A stretch of 22,605 bases of DNA from DATELY01 sp035276085 (GTDB lineage: Bacteria > Pseudomonadota > Gammaproteobacteria > Steroidobacterales > Steroidobacteraceae): NCBI GenBank assembly GCA_035276085.1, contig DATELY010000052.1, forward strand, positions 1-22,605. Direction: 5' to 3'. The position numbers and the translations under genes were made by a program. This document shows, in pieces, positions 8,119-15,148 of this stretch. The notes under the pieces were generated by a model. That model searched no databases, had not been told where the DNA came from, and worked only from the letters and a program-made list of their open reading frames with translations. Every line of letters begins with the position of its first letter. The stretch's first letter is position 1.

Positions 8119-8459
8119 GCGAACAGTGCCGAACCGGTCTTGATATGAGCTGGCCAACGCTACGGTGGATGATAAGGCCACGCCCGGGTGGAGGTTACTG
8201 CTGCATGGAACAGAACAACGCTCGGATTACCGCAAGACCGAATGCAAGCCGTGGAGATAGGAGCAGCGGTTGGCCGCAGCGCCGCACAGCGATCAACTAC
8301 TGTTCGAGCAGCGCAGCATACGAAAACGTGTCAAGCACTCTCACCCCTGATTCGTGTCCTCGAGCTTCTGTGATAGAAGCGCGTCGGTCGCTGGACAATG
8401 CGAACGGTTGTCGAGTCGATCAATCCCTCGTGAGGCACCAACTGATCAGGAGACTGGCC
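8119..8459. other. Intergenic region, no gene seen
   Basis: 341 bp between the divergent zinc-ribbon gene and the exported GlcG-like gene. The plus-strand reading frame of the latter remains open through this region, but the translation is Arg/Ser-rich and unlike a protein, and a good ribosome-binding site with a signal peptide lies only at 8460. No clear promoter pair or repeat was identified. Confidence 0.6.
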
Positions 8460-9272
8460 ATGAACACGAACCTCCGTCGATCGTTGTGGGCGGTTGCGTT
8501 TGCAACGCCGTTGGCCGTAACGGACGTGCCGGCCGTTGAGGACACAGACACAGCTCGGGAGAACCACAGCCCGTGCGCGCGACTCCCCAGTCAAGCGCAG
8601 CTCAGGCAGGCACTGAGCTTGGCGCGCGGAGAACCGAACGGAGGCTTCAATCTGGATATGTGGGGAACCCTCGTCAATCGCGATGGCATCGTCTGCGCCG
8701 TTGCTTTCACGGGTAACAATCGAGGAGATCAGTGGCCGGGAAGCCGTGTCATCTCCGCGCAGAAGGCAAACACGGCCAATGCGTTCAGCCTGCCGGCGCT
8801 GGCGCTATCGACCGCGAACCTCTACGCCGCCGTGCAACCCGGCGGAACGCTGTTCGGCTTGCAGCATAGCAATCCCGTCTCGACGGCCGCGGCATACAAG
8901 GGTCCGGCAGTCAGATTCGGACAGGCCAACGATCCGTTGGTGGGCCTGCGCGTCGGCGGCATCAACGTGTTTGGCGGCGGACTGGCGCTCTACGACCAGA
9001 AAGGCATCTTGGTGGGCGGCATTGGTGTCAGTGGCGACACATCCTGCGCGGATCACAACATCGCCTGGCGCACGCGCAATGCGCTGCAGCTGGATTTCGT
9101 TCCGGGCGGCGTGAGCGCGAACAGCGATGACAACATCAACTATCAAGGACTCGTGCCGGTCCCCAGTCTGGCCAACGACTTCTCGCATCCGATATGCAAG
9201 ATCGCGGGAAGCGATGATGTCTCCGAAATCAGCGCAGACCTTCCCCCGGTGCGTTCGGTGGAAGAGGATTGA
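8460..9272 (+). CDS. Exported GlcG/HbpS-family (DUF336) heme-binding-like protein
   Basis: A 270-aa protein with an N-terminal signal-like segment (residues 1-25) and a GlcG/HbpS-type domain over roughly residues 45-215. Family features include QLRQALSLA at the start of the domain, the segment SRVISAQKANTANAFS, and the Gly-rich GLRVGGINVFGGGLALYD leading into LVGGIGVSGD. HbpS relatives bind heme or act as extracytoplasmic sensors; others are uncharacterised. The start at 8460 is supported by CAGGAGA seven bases upstream. It converges with the formaldehyde genes but is not clearly part of their operon. The C-terminal 50 residues are acidic and appear to lie outside the domain. Confidence 0.82.
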   Translation: MNTNLRRSLWAVAFATPLAVTDVPAVEDTDTARENHSPCARLPSQAQLRQALSLARGEPNGGFNLDMWGTLVNRDGIVCAVAFTGNNRGDQWPGSRVISAQKANTANAFSLPALALSTANLYAAVQPGGTLFGLQHSNPVSTAAAYKGPAVRFGQANDPLVGLRVGGINVFGGGLALYDQKGILVGGIGVSGDTSCADHNIAWRTRNALQLDFVPGGVSANSDDNINYQGLVPVPSLANDFSHPICKIAGSDDVSEISADLPPVRSVEED

Positions 9273-9292
9273 TCTCATCATTCTGGAAACAG

Positions 9293-9317
9293 GCGGCGGG
9301 CACCGGTTGCCCGCCGC
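9293..9317. terminator. Hairpin between convergent genes
   Basis: Perfect 10-bp stem GCGGCGGGCA (9293-9302) and TGCCCGCCGC (9308-9317) around a 5-nt loop CCGGT. It is placed between the plus-strand GlcG-like gene and the minus-strand gfa and could stop transcription from both sides. No T-run follows, so intrinsic termination efficiency is uncertain. Confidence 0.6.
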
Positions 9318-9365
9318 ACGATAGACGCATCGCGTTGCATCCTGCCGATGAGAGCGTCGGTCTCC

Positions 9366-9944
9366 TCACGTGGCTGCGAGAACCCCCTTCGCCTTGGCCG
9401 TGTGGGTTGCGATCAAGTCCATCAACGCGGGCGACAGGCAGTCATAGGGCTCGAGGTTGAGCTCCTTCAGACGCGCCCGCACCGCACCCATCTGATCGGG
9501 CTTGGCGCCGGACTCGATGATCGATGACACGAACGCCGCGAATTCGGGCGCCGCCCAACCTTCATCCTTCGATAGCTCCACGTGCACGAAGTCGAAACCA
9601 TGGAACGGATGGTTCTTGTTCTCGATGCGGCCGTACAGGTGCACGCCGCATCCCGTGCAGGCATAGCGCTGGATCGGAGCCGATGCATCGACCACCTTGA
9701 GCTTCTGCGCATTCGCCGTCACGGTGAGCTTGTCGCGCGGAATCACCGCAACCAGGGAGAACAACGAACCCGCCGGTTTCCAGCACTTGGTACAGCCGCA
9801 GACATGGTTGAAGGCAACGTTGCCGGCGAGCTTCACGGTGACCGCTTGCGCGGCACATTTGCAGGTGAGCGTGCCGCCGGAGAAGTCTTTGGCGCCAGGC
9901 TTCACGCCCTTATCCACCAGAGGATGAATGGAAATCGCGTTCAT
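9366..9944 (-). CDS. gfa: S-(hydroxymethyl)glutathione synthase (glutathione-dependent formaldehyde-activating enzyme)
   Basis: A 192-aa zinc protein of the Gfa family (Mss4-like fold) that promotes or channels condensation of formaldehyde with glutathione, feeding the class III alcohol dehydrogenase. Zinc-binding cysteines are visible as TCKC (C28/C30), CGCTKC (C49/C51/C54) and CTGC (C96/C99), and SKDEGW and PYDCLSPALMD match family blocks. The start at 9944 has AGAGAGG a short distance upstream. It lies 32 bp after the dehydrogenase gene on the same strand, so the two probably share an mRNA. They would handle the formaldehyde produced by XoxF. Confidence 0.95.
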   Translation of the reverse strand: MNAISIHPLVDKGVKPGAKDFSGGTLTCKCAAQAVTVKLAGNVAFNHVCGCTKCWKPAGSLFSLVAVIPRDKLTVTANAQKLKVVDASAPIQRYACTGCGVHLYGRIENKNHPFHGFDFVHVELSKDEGWAAPEFAAFVSSIIESGAKPDQMGAVRARLKELNLEPYDCLSPALMDLIATHTAKAKGVLAAT

Positions 9945-9976
9945 ATGCGCCTCTCTTTGGTTGGTTCGTAAGCCGC

Positions 9977-11086
9977 TCAGAACAATGCGACGCTGCGAAT
10001 CGACTCGCCCTTGTGCATCAGATCGAATGCATCGTTGATCTTCTCGAGCGGCATCTTGTGCGTGATCAGATCGTCGATGTTGATCTTGCCGTCCATGTAC
10101 CAGTCCACGATCTTCGGCACATCCGTGCGTCCGCGCGCACCGCCGAAGGCGGTGCCCTTCCATACACGCCCGGTCACGAGCTGGAACGGACGTGTCCTGA
10201 TTTCCTGCCCCGCGCCCGCGACGCCGATGATCACGGACACACCCCAGCCGCGATGACAGCATTCGAGCGCCTGCCGCATGAGCTCGACGTTGCCTACGCA
10301 TTCGAAGCTGTAGTCCGCGCCGCCGTCGGTGAGATTCACGAGGTGAGCCACGAGCTCTTCCTGCACTTCTTTCGGATTGACGAAATGAGTCATGCCGAAC
10401 GCTTCCGCGAGCGCTTTGCGACGGGGATTGACGTCCACGCCGATGATCTTGTTCGCCCCGGCAAGCCGGGCCCCCTGGATGACGTTGAGACCGATGCCGC
10501 CGAGCCCGAAGATCACGACATTCGCGCCGGGTTCCACTTTCGCCGTGTTGATCACGGCGCCGATGCCGGTGGTCACGCCGCAGCCGATGTAGCACACCTT
10601 GTCGAACGGTGCGTCCTCGCGGATTTTCGCCACCGCGATCTCGGGCAGCACGGTGAAGTTCGAGAAGGTCGAACAACCCATGTAGTGATGAATCATGTCC
10701 TTGCCGCTCGAGAACCGGCTCGTGCCATCGGGCATCACGCCCTTGCCTTGTGTCGCCCGAATCGCTGTACACAGATTCGTCTTGCGCGACAGGCACGACT
10801 TGCATTGCCGGCATTCCGGCGTATAGAGCGGAATGACGTGGTCACCTTTGCGGATCGAGCTCACGCCTGGACCGACATCGACCACGATGCCGGCGCCTTC
10901 GTGACCGAAGATCACCGGAAACAGCCCCTCGGGGTCTGCGCCCGAGCGCGTGAACTCGTCGGTGTGACAAATCCCCGTGGCTTTGATTTCCACCAGCACT
11001 TCGCCGGCGCGCGGACCGTCCAGGTCCACGGTGGTCACTTCGAGAGGCTTGCCGGCGGCATACGCAACTGCGGCCTTCGTCTTCAT
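9977..11086 (-). CDS. frmA: S-(hydroxymethyl)glutathione dehydrogenase / class III alcohol dehydrogenase
   Basis: A 369-aa zinc- and NAD-dependent dehydrogenase that oxidises S-hydroxymethylglutathione to S-formylglutathione in the cytoplasm. Catalytic zinc ligands C40 (TGICHTDE) and H62 (GHEGAG) are present, and the structural zinc site is complete (C92, C95, C98, C106). The NAD-binding Rossmann motif GLGGIGLNVIQGA and the class III block KGTAFGG follow. The ATG at 11086 has a strong AGGAGAG ribosome-binding site. It is followed by gfa. The next enzyme, S-formylglutathione hydrolase, is not in the window. The gene is also called adhC or flhA in other organisms. Confidence 0.97.
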   Translation of the reverse strand: MKTKAAVAYAAGKPLEVTTVDLDGPRAGEVLVEIKATGICHTDEFTRSGADPEGLFPVIFGHEGAGIVVDVGPGVSSIRKGDHVIPLYTPECRQCKSCLSRKTNLCTAIRATQGKGVMPDGTSRFSSGKDMIHHYMGCSTFSNFTVLPEIAVAKIREDAPFDKVCYIGCGVTTGIGAVINTAKVEPGANVVIFGLGGIGLNVIQGARLAGANKIIGVDVNPRRKALAEAFGMTHFVNPKEVQEELVAHLVNLTDGGADYSFECVGNVELMRQALECCHRGWGVSVIIGVAGAGQEIRTRPFQLVTGRVWKGTAFGGARGRTDVPKIVDWYMDGKINIDDLITHKMPLEKINDAFDLMHKGESIRSVALF

Positions 11087-11112
11087 CGATCTCTCCTGTT
11101 CGTCGTTGTCTG

Positions 11113-11237
11113 GTGGCGTGTAACGGCAAGCCAGCGAGCTGGCTTGCCGGCCAGAAGGTGCTGTCAGGCTTCTGGCCAGCCGACCAGCACGCTAGCAAGC
11201 GCAATACCACGATCTCGCATCAGCTGTTACACGCCAC
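11113..11237. repeat. Composite palindromic element between xoxJ and frmA
   Basis: A 12-bp perfect inverted repeat, GTGGCGTGTAAC (11113-11124) and GTTACACGCCAC (11226-11237), bounds the element; its right arm touches the last base of the xoxJ stop codon. Nested inside, back to back, are GGCAAGCCAG/CTGGCTTGCC (11125-11134/11139-11148) and GGCCAGAAG/CTTCTGGCC (11149-11157/11169-11177). No transposase or target duplication was seen. It may be a REP/MITE-like repeat, a terminator for the xox operon, or a leader structure for frmA. Confidence 0.75.
11195..11209 (-). promoter_or_regulatory. Weak candidate sigma-54 promoter for frmA
   Basis: On the minus strand the sequence is TGGTATTGCGCTTGC, which has the invariant GG and GC spaced by 10 bases and a full TTGC at -12, but a poor -24 block. 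Transcription would start near 11183, giving a leader of about 97 nt containing both nested hairpins. The match could be chance. Confidence 0.3.
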
Positions 11238-12175
11238 TAGTTCTCCTGCCGAGGTTCGGCGATCACGAGTGGAATTTCCTTGCGCACGCTGCCGGCTCGC
11301 GCTCTTTCGTCGAGATCGAAGCCGGCGATCATGCGGCCGTTCGCGTCGAGCAGCGGAACGCGGTAGCTGGCGAGAATCTCGTCCACCTTGCTTCGATGTG
11401 CGGCGATCCAATCGTCCAGTGCCGCCTTCCATTCCTTTTCCCCGAAGCGCACACCCATCGCGATCTCATAATCGAACTTGATCTTTGGATCGGGCAGGAA
11501 CGGCACGGCGTTCCAGGCCGGCATTGCAGCGTGCTCGCGCACCAGGAATCCCGCGACAGGTCCCCACACGATCGCCAGATCGATCTTCTTCTCGAGCAGA
11601 TCGCGCGCAATCTCATGGGCGGGGTTTTCATCGGGATCTCCGCTTTGCGCTGCGTAGACCGCCGCGTTCTCCATGAGGCCGTTGCGCAATAACCAGTCCG
11701 CACCCGGCGACCGTCCGAACACGCCGATACGCAGCGACTTCAGCGTCTGCGCCGGGACTCGCAGCAGATCGTCCGCGACATGCAGCCCCTCGAGTTCCTT
11801 GCGCCACGGGAAAACCAGCGCATACGTCGAACGCATGTACGGCTGGGTCGTGGCCGTGAGCTCGTAGCCCTTCGGCACGCCGATGATGACGTCGCATTTG
11901 AACTGCTGAGTTTGCGGATCGCGCAATCTGAGGGTGTTGCGCACGAATCCCATGCGCTGGGGAAACCAGGTGTACTCGACGCGCCGGCCGAGATCGGCCG
12001 CCAGCGCCTGGGCGATGCGGTTCTCGTAGCCTTCGCCACGGCGGTTCGACTGCGGCAGATTGTTGGGATCTGCGCACACGCGCAGCACGGATTCGCTCTC
12101 GTCAGCGGCGAGCGTTGCCGTGCACAGTGCGACCACGGCGACCGTCGAGCACAGCAGCAGGAAACGAGCGCGCAT
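11237..12175 (-). CDS. xoxJ: Quinoprotein dehydrogenase-associated periplasmic binding protein (XoxJ/MxaJ)
   Basis: A 312-aa exported protein of the solute-binding (SBP family 3-like) fold found beside PQQ methanol dehydrogenases. A signal peptide (residues 1-23, ending TLAA) is followed by the family start LRVCADPNNLPQSN, then GYENRIAQALAADLG, FKCDVIIGVPKGYE, and LAIVWGPVAG. XoxJ is thought to bind and help activate the MDH rather than transport a small solute; this is from knowledge of the family. It lies 23 bp after xoxG in the xoxF-G-J order. The stop codon abuts the palindromic element. Confidence 0.94.
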   Translation of the reverse strand: MRARFLLLCSTVAVVALCTATLAADESESVLRVCADPNNLPQSNRRGEGYENRIAQALAADLGRRVEYTWFPQRMGFVRNTLRLRDPQTQQFKCDVIIGVPKGYELTATTQPYMRSTYALVFPWRKELEGLHVADDLLRVPAQTLKSLRIGVFGRSPGADWLLRNGLMENAAVYAAQSGDPDENPAHEIARDLLEKKIDLAIVWGPVAGFLVREHAAMPAWNAVPFLPDPKIKFDYEIAMGVRFGEKEWKAALDDWIAAHRSKVDEILASYRVPLLDANGRMIAGFDLDERARAGSVRKEIPLVIAEPRQEN

Positions 12176-12198
12176 GAATCATGTCCCGCAACAGACGA

Positions 12199-12639
12199 TC
12201 ACGGTTTGTCGATCGGATACAGATGCCCGGGTTTGATCTGGCCGTCGGAACGGCCTTTGAGATAGGCGTACAAACCCTCCCAGTTCTTCGTGACCATCTG
12301 ACTCGCGTTGAATGGCGGCATGCCTTTCTCGGCTCGTCCCTGCATCAGGGTGGTGTGGAACTCTTCCTTGGTGAGGCGTTTCATCGAGTCCACGAGCGGC
12401 GGACCGACCAAGCCTTCCTGCTCTGCGCCGTGGCAGCGCTCACACGCCAGCGCACGCCAGGTCTTCCAACCCTGCAGTGTCTGCTCATCCACCTTGTCGC
12501 CATCCTTGACCGTGTAGAGCGACGTCGACTCCGATTTACTGGGCGCTGAGGTTGCAGCCTGATCCGATGACTCCGTGACCTGTGCCGATACGCTCGTGAG
12601 CGAGGCGGCAAACAGGCACATGATGATGGCTCGTCTCAT
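12199..12639 (-). CDS. xoxG: c-type cytochrome XoxG, electron acceptor of XoxF
   Basis: A 146-aa periplasmic monoheme cytochrome c. A signal peptide (residues 1-19) precedes a Ser/Thr-rich linker; the heme site is CERCH (66-70) in the XoxG-like context GWKTWRALACERCHG. The probable Met ligand is M107 in KGMPPF. It takes electrons from the reduced PQQ of XoxF and passes them to the terminal oxidase chain; the cbb3 oxidase at the left end of the window is one possible acceptor. The start at 12639 is chosen because it begins the signal peptide; a longer frame extends upstream. It is separated from xoxF by 102 bp containing a hairpin. Confidence 0.94.
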   Translation of the reverse strand: MRRAIIMCLFAASLTSVSAQVTESSDQAATSAPSKSESTSLYTVKDGDKVDEQTLQGWKTWRALACERCHGAEQEGLVGPPLVDSMKRLTKEEFHTTLMQGRAEKGMPPFNASQMVTKNWEGLYAYLKGRSDGQIKPGHLYPIDKP

Positions 12640-12655
12640 TCGCGCTGCCCTACTG

Positions 12656-12688
12656 CGGTATGCCGCGCGATCGACACACGGCATACCG
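12656..12688. promoter_or_regulatory. Intercistronic hairpin between xoxF and xoxG
   Basis: Perfect 10-bp inverted repeat CGGTATGCCG (12656-12665) and CGGCATACCG (12679-12688) with a 13-nt loop, ending 17 nt before the xoxG start. Without a T-run it is more likely an mRNA-stabilising or processing stem than a full terminator. It could allow more XoxF than XoxG to be made. Confidence 0.6.
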
Positions 12689-12741
12689 TTGCTCCGCCCC
12701 ACCCCAAACAAACGCCTTTCTGCTTCACGCTCAGTGGCGCT

Positions 12742-14589
12742 TCACTCCGCCTCCATCGCCGTACGCTGCGACGTGCTGGCCTTCGGCAGAGAGAACACGA
12801 ACAGCGAGCCACCGAGCGTGGTGTACTTGGCCAAGTCCTTGTAGCCGCCAACCGCGCCGAGTCCCGCCGTGGGTTCCGTCAAGCCTGCGGCCATTCCGAT
12901 GCCGGCCCATCCCCCGATACCTGAGTACACACCGACGTATTGGTTGCCGCCGTATTCATACGTGAACACGTTGCCGATGATTCCCGACGGTGTCTTGAAC
13001 TTCCACAGCTCCTTGCCGTCCTTCGTGCTCACGGCCTTGAGGTAGCCTTCCAGCGTTCCGTAGAAAACCACGTCGCCCGCCGTCGTCAGTGCACCGGACC
13101 ACACGGAGAATCGCTCCGGCTTCGACCAGACGATCTTGCCCTGTGCTGCATCCCATGCGATGAAATTGCCCATGCCGCCGTGACTGCCCGGTGCCGGATA
13201 CATCGTCAAGGTCGCACCGACGTACGGCTGACCCGCGGTGTACTCCACCTGGAACGGTTCGTAGGTCATGCAGACATGATTGGTCGGCACCATGATCAGA
13301 CCGGATTTGCGGTCATAGCTCGCCGGTTGCTGATCCTTCGAACCCAGTGCCGCCGGACAGATGTCCTTCACGTTCACATCGGGCCCCGTCGTCGCCGGCG
13401 AGTACTTCTTGTCCACGATCGGACGACCGGTCTTCATGTCGACCTGCGAGGCCCAGTTCACTTTCGGGTCGTACTTCTGTGCGACGAGCAGCTCGCCCGT
13501 CTCGCGGTTCAGCGTGTAGCCAAAACCGTTGCGGTCGAAATGCACGAGGGTCGGTACTTTCTGGCCCTTGATGTTGAGATCCACGAGCAGGTTTTCATTC
13601 ACACCATCGAAGTCCCATTCATCGTGCGGGGTCATCTGGAACGCCCACTTCGCCATCCCCGTGTCCAGGTCGCGCGCGAACAGGGTCATTGACCACTTGT
13701 TGTCGCCAGGGCGCTGCGCTGGATTCCACGTACCCGGGTTACCCGTGCCGTAGTAGACGAGGTTCAACTTCGGGTCGTAGGAGAACCAGCCCCAGGTGGT
13801 GCCGCCACCGAGCTTCCATTGATCGCCTTTCCAGGTCTTGATCGAGGAATCCTTACCGATCGGCGCCATCTTGCCGTTCGTCCAGGTCATGGTCTTCGCC
13901 GGATCGACGAGCAACTCGTTGTCGGGCCCCGTGCTCCAGGCGATCCACTTTTTCTTGCCGGATTCGAGATCGTAGGCGATGAGACGCCCACGCACGCCGA
14001 ACTCACCGCCAGAGATGCCGGTGATCACGGTGCTCTTGAAGACATGCGGCGCATTGGTGTTCGTCTCACCCTTCTTCGGATCGCCGTTCTTGGCGCTCCA
14101 CAACACCTTGCCGGTGTTCGCATCGAGCGCAACCAAGGTCGTGTCCGCCTGCTGCAGCAGAATCTTGCCGCCGCCGAATCCGAGCCCGCGGTTCACCGTG
14201 TCGCAGCACATCACCGGAATGACATCGGCGTTCTGCTTCGGCTCGTACTTCCACTTGAACGACTGGTCCTTCAGGTTGACTGCATACACATTGTTCGGAA
14301 ATGGCGTATGCACATACATCGTATCGCCGATGACGAGCGGCGCGCCCTCGTGACCGCGCAATACGCCGGTCGACATGGTCCATGCGACTTGCAACTGGCC
14401 GACGTTGCCGGCGTTGATCTGATTGAGCGTGCTGTAGCGATGGTTCGCGTAGTCGCCCGTCTGCGAGGCCCAGTTCGCCGGCTTTGCCATGGCTTCCTCG
14501 AGATCGGTCGCCAAGGCCGGGCCGCACAGACCTGCCGTCGCAACGGCTGTCGCCAGACTCACTCGAACCGAGTGACAATGAGCTTTCAT
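12742..14589 (-). CDS. xoxF: PQQ-dependent methanol dehydrogenase, lanthanide type (XoxF)
   Basis: A 615-aa periplasmic quinoprotein that oxidises methanol or other primary alcohols. A signal peptide (residues 1-28, ending PALA) is followed by the eight-bladed propeller with several W-motifs. Key residues are the adjacent-cysteine disulfide C128-C129 (VMCCDTVNRG) and metal ligands E196 (GGEFGVRG) and N284 (GTGNPGTW). The catalytic Asp is D326 in HDEWDFDGVNE; D328, two residues on, is the extra Asp that marks lanthanide-dependent enzymes, where calcium-type MxaF has Ala. The start at 14589 gives a clean signal peptide. A sigma-54-type box lies 109 bp upstream. No mxaI-like small subunit is present, as expected for XoxF. 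Confidence 0.97.
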   Translation of the reverse strand: MKAHCHSVRVSLATAVATAGLCGPALATDLEEAMAKPANWASQTGDYANHRYSTLNQINAGNVGQLQVAWTMSTGVLRGHEGAPLVIGDTMYVHTPFPNNVYAVNLKDQSFKWKYEPKQNADVIPVMCCDTVNRGLGFGGGKILLQQADTTLVALDANTGKVLWSAKNGDPKKGETNTNAPHVFKSTVITGISGGEFGVRGRLIAYDLESGKKKWIAWSTGPDNELLVDPAKTMTWTNGKMAPIGKDSSIKTWKGDQWKLGGGTTWGWFSYDPKLNLVYYGTGNPGTWNPAQRPGDNKWSMTLFARDLDTGMAKWAFQMTPHDEWDFDGVNENLLVDLNIKGQKVPTLVHFDRNGFGYTLNRETGELLVAQKYDPKVNWASQVDMKTGRPIVDKKYSPATTGPDVNVKDICPAALGSKDQQPASYDRKSGLIMVPTNHVCMTYEPFQVEYTAGQPYVGATLTMYPAPGSHGGMGNFIAWDAAQGKIVWSKPERFSVWSGALTTAGDVVFYGTLEGYLKAVSTKDGKELWKFKTPSGIIGNVFTYEYGGNQYVGVYSGIGGWAGIGMAAGLTEPTAGLGAVGGYKDLAKYTTLGGSLFVFSLPKASTSQRTAMEAE

Positions 14590-14639
14590 GACCAACCCCC
14601 GATTACTGTCCACCAACAACCCTTCATGCGTCGTGTGCC

Positions 14640-14654
14640 TGGCCCGCGGCGTGC
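14640..14654 (+). promoter_or_regulatory. Candidate sigma-54 promoter for the small four-cysteine gene
   Basis: TGGCCCGCGGCGTGC matches the -24/-12 pattern at TGGC-CG and TGC with correct GG-N10-GC spacing. Transcription would start near 14666, 24 nt before the ATG. It lies inside the leader of xoxF, so the two divergent transcripts would overlap briefly. Weaker than the opposing box and possibly chance. Confidence 0.4.
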
Positions 14655-14689
14655 AAGTAGTCGCAAGACCACGGCAAGCGAGGCCACCC

Positions 14690-15067
14690 ATGACAATGCA
14701 ACGCCTATGCCACGCACGCGCGGCAGTGGTCCTTGGCGGCGCGATATTCTTGGGATCGTCGGCAGGACCCGCCGTAAGCGATCCGGCGATGCACGATTAC
14801 CCCACGCAGGCGCGCGTCGAGTACGTCAACGACTGCATCGGCAAGAGCCGTGGCCAGCTGGCGAGCCTGTATCAGTGTTCGTGCGTGATCGACCGCATCG
14901 CGACGTCCCTGAGCTACGATGATTTCGTCGAAGCCTCGACGTTTGCCAGGTACTCAGGCTTGGCCGGCGAAGGCGGCGCCGTATTTCGCGACTCCGAGCG
15001 CGCGAAGAAACTGGCCCAGCTGTTCAGGGATACGGAAGCTGCAGCGCGACGAGCGTGCGGGTTGTAG
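14690..15067 (+). CDS. Small exported four-cysteine protein divergent from xoxF, function unknown
   Basis: A 125-aa protein with a signal peptide (residues 1-30, ending GPAVS). The mature part is about 95 residues with four cysteines: C49, a C63-x-C65 pair in QCSCVIDRIA, and C123 three residues from the end. No heme CxxCH, thioredoxin CxxC or EF-hand is present. It is probably helical and disulfide-linked. It starts 100 bp from xoxF in the opposite direction. The placement suggests a partner or assembly factor of the PQQ dehydrogenase system, but this is inference. The xoxF sigma-54-type box overlaps its codons 3-8. Codons and composition look like those of neighbouring genes. Confidence 0.85.
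   Translation: MTMQRLCHARAAVVLGGAIFLGSSAGPAVSDPAMHDYPTQARVEYVNDCIGKSRGQLASLYQCSCVIDRIATSLSYDDFVEASTFARYSGLAGEGGAVFRDSERAKKLAQLFRDTEAAARRACGL
14697..14712 (-). promoter_or_regulatory. Sigma-54 (-24/-12) promoter candidate for xoxF
   Basis: Read on the minus strand the sequence is TGGCATAGGCGTTGCA, a close match to the -24/-12 consensus TGGCACG-N4-TTGC with exact spacing. It nearly duplicates the porin box TGGCATACGCCTTGC. Transcription would begin near 14686, leaving a leader of about 97 nt before xoxF. It overlaps the first codons of the divergent small gene. I did not find copies of the TGTGTC half-sites upstream of it. Confidence 0.7.
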
Positions 15068-15070
15068 GAA

Positions 15071-15147
15071 GGAAGCGGTTGGCGGTTGGCGGTTGGCGGT
15101 TGGTCAGAACGAAGGCGCGTCTCTGAACCAACCGCTAACCGCTTCTT
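15071..15147. repeat. Heptamer tandem repeat forming an inverted repeat between convergent genes
   Basis: Four tandem copies of GCGGTTG (15075-15102) are followed, after a short spacer, by the complementary sequence with only two units, AACCAACCGCTAACCGCTTC (15127-15146). The arms also share TCAGA/TCTGA near the centre. It would fold into a long imperfect hairpin between the small four-cysteine gene and the convergent propeller gene. A terminator role and an origin as a dispersed repeat are both plausible. Confidence 0.75.
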
Positions 15148-15148
15148 C

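Noticed and set aside
8269..8285. Sigma-54-like box upstream of the GlcG-like gene
   Set aside because: Only the minimal GG-N10-GC spacing is met, the flanking bases do not fit, and it lies about 180 bp from the start; expected by chance in GC-rich DNA.
8088..8459. N-terminal extension of the GlcG-like protein from the long open frame
   Set aside because: The extension is Arg/Ser-rich with no domain; a clear ribosome-binding site and signal peptide mark the start at 8460.
11113..11237. Insertion sequence
   Set aside because: The inverted repeats enclose only 101 bp, with no transposase gene and no visible target-site duplication.
10013..11692. 559-codon plus-strand open frame antisense to frmA and xoxJ
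   Set aside because: It is opposite two well-supported genes and its translation lacks any recognisable domain.
12742..14589. Calcium-type MxaF or a quinohemoprotein ethanol dehydrogenase
   Set aside because: The Asp two residues after the catalytic Asp (D326-x-D328) marks XoxF, there is no C-terminal heme domain, and no mxaI follows; xoxG and xoxJ are adjacent.
14590..14689. Sigma-54 box on the minus strand immediately upstream of xoxF
   Set aside because: GG and GC pairs there, such as within GTGGCCTCGCTTGCC, are spaced 8 rather than 10 bases; the valid box is farther upstream at 14697-14712.
14690..15067. Lanmodulin-like or c-type cytochrome identity for the small exported protein
   Set aside because: It has no EF-hand loops and no CxxCH heme motif.
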